15,021 bases of DNA. It comes from UKL13-2 sp036394575. Lineage in GTDB: Bacteria; Pseudomonadota; Gammaproteobacteria; Burkholderiales; Usitatibacteraceae. Where the stretch lies: contig DASWEY010000063.1 in NCBI GenBank assembly GCA_036394575.1, forward strand, positions 1 to 15,021. The letters run 5' to 3'. The first letter of the stretch is position 1, and the number at the start of each line of letters is the position of its first letter. Both the position numbers and the translations under genes were made by a program. The notes beneath the pieces were generated by a model. It was not told the DNA's origin. It saw only the letters and a list, made by a program, of their open reading frames with translations, and did no database searches. This document shows positions 14,205 through 15,021 of the stretch, piece after piece.

Positions 14205-15021
14205 TTACTTTTTGGCCAGGAAACCGGCCTCGGTCATCAGGGTCAGGTGGCGCTGTTCTTCCTTGGTCAGCCACGCCTTGAATTCATCGCCGGAAAGGAC
14301 CTTCGGATTGAATGCGCCCTTTTCCATGAACTCCTTCCACTCCGGCGTCTCACGCACTTTCTTGAGCAAGTCCAGGTAGTACTGAACCTGTTCCTTGGTG
14401 ACGCCCGGCGGCATGAAAATGCCGCGCAGCATTTCGTAATCGACATCCACGCCCTGCGCCTTGCAGGTGGGAATATCGCCCCAGGCCATATCCTTGGTGA
14501 CCTTGGTCTTGAACGGGAGCCGTTCATCGTTCAGCACGCACAATGCGCGCAACTGCCCGGCACGCCATTGCTCAACGGCCTCGATCGGGTTATTCACGGT
14601 CGAGTCGACGTGCTTGCCGACCAGCTGGACCGCGACTTCGCCACCGCCCTTGTACGGAATATAGATGAACTTGGCGCCGGTCTGCTTTTCGATCGCCACC
14701 GTGATGATCTGGTCTTCCTGCTTCGAGCCGGTGCCGCCCATTTTCATCTTGCTGGGACCGGCCGCTTTCACGGCATCGGTATACTCCTTGGCCGTCTTGT
14801 ATGGCGTTTCGGCATTCACCCAGAACACGAACTGGTCCAGGGCCATCATCTGCACCGGCGTCAGTTCCTTCCAGTTGAACGGAATGCCTGTTGCCAGCGG
14901 CGTGGTGAACAGATTGGACAGGGTGATGATGATCTTGTGCGGTTCCTTGGCAGAACCCTTGACATCAAGAAAGCCCTCGGCGCCGGCACCGCCGCCCTTG
15001 TTGACCACTACCATCGGCTGG
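14205..15021 (-). CDS. tctC: Bug family (TctC) periplasmic solute-binding protein, N-terminus beyond right edge
   Basis: This is the binding-protein component of the TctCBA transporter. About 271 residues are visible; the mature family is roughly 300. The signal peptide and first residues lie outside the window, and the frame stays open to the last base (Gln-Pro before MVVVNKGGGAGAEG). Recognisable Bug segments are VVVNKGGGAGAEG, LTPVQMMALDQFVFWVN, MGGTGSKQED, FIYIPYKGGGEVAVQLVGKHVD (which lines the ligand cleft in this fold), VNNPIEAVEQWRAGQLRAL and GIFMPPGVTKEQVQYY. The Met at 15014 is internal, not the start. It should capture a carboxylate in the periplasm and deliver it to TctAB. The ligand cannot be deduced from these residues. 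Confidence 0.93.
   Translation of the reverse strand, partial: QPMVVVNKGGGAGAEGFLDVKGSAKEPHKIIITLSNLFTTPLATGIPFNWKELTPVQMMALDQFVFWVNAETPYKTAKEYTDAVKAAGPSKMKMGGTGSKQEDQIITVAIEKQTGAKFIYIPYKGGGEVAVQLVGKHVDSTVNNPIEAVEQWRAGQLRALCVLNDERLPFKTKVTKDMAWGDIPTCKAQGVDVDYEMLRGIFMPPGVTKEQVQYYLDLLKKVRETPEWKEFMEKGAFNPKVLSGDEFKAWLTKEEQRHLTLMTEAGFLAKK

Noticed and set aside
12326..14281. A 651-codon plus-strand open frame opposite tctA and tctB
   Set aside because: It is very His, Gln and Arg rich and spans two clear membrane-protein genes, so it is a frame shadow.

Overview
The window is about 60% GC and reads as a free-living betaproteobacterium, most likely Burkholderiales. The signs are a succinyl-CoA synthetase pair preceded by a DUF2889 gene, a TctCBA tricarboxylate-type transporter with a Bug-family binding protein, and REP-like intergenic repeats. 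The exact taxon cannot be fixed from sequence alone. No rRNA, tRNA, CRISPR array or transposase gene is visible. Nearly all genes lie on the minus strand; the exception is a Crp/Fnr-type regulator at 10518-11144.

Layout. 1-59 holds what looks like a beheaded start of a spermidine-synthase-like membrane protein, next to a strong bidirectional terminator (58-88). sucC-sucD (157-2217) encode the TCA-cycle succinyl-CoA ligase, preceded by a DUF2889 protein (2366-2944). The 313-base gap 2945-3257 contains two repeat elements, one a Y-shaped REP-like unit. Next come a membrane CHASE2-serine/threonine kinase (3258-5813) and its extended -10 promoter. A rho-independent terminator at 5966-6010 closes the following operon.

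Oxalate module (5966-11144). In transcription order on the minus strand this is oxalyl-CoA decarboxylase (oxc), a 5' remnant of a second formyl-CoA transferase gene, an intact formyl-CoA:oxalate CoA-transferase (frc), and a formyltransferase resembling the hydrolase domain of 10-formyltetrahydrofolate dehydrogenase. Frc moves CoA from formyl-CoA to oxalate, Oxc decarboxylates oxalyl-CoA back to formyl-CoA, and the third enzyme plausibly handles one-carbon units. A cysteine-free Crp/Fnr regulator is divergent from oxc. Its helix-turn-helix carries the ExxSR residues of FNR, and an FNR-like box lies at the -41.5 position of a plausible oxc promoter.

Transport module (11177-15021). This is tctC (running off the right edge), tctB, tctA and an unusual cytidylate-kinase-like/BON fusion, all co-directional and convergent with the regulator. 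The transporter may supply a carboxylate, possibly oxalate or a related acid, but its substrate cannot be read from the sequence.

The most notable points are the FDH-hydrolase-like formyltransferase tied to oxalate catabolism, the regulator/box pair, the frc relic, and the kinase-like/BON fusion at the end of a tct operon.
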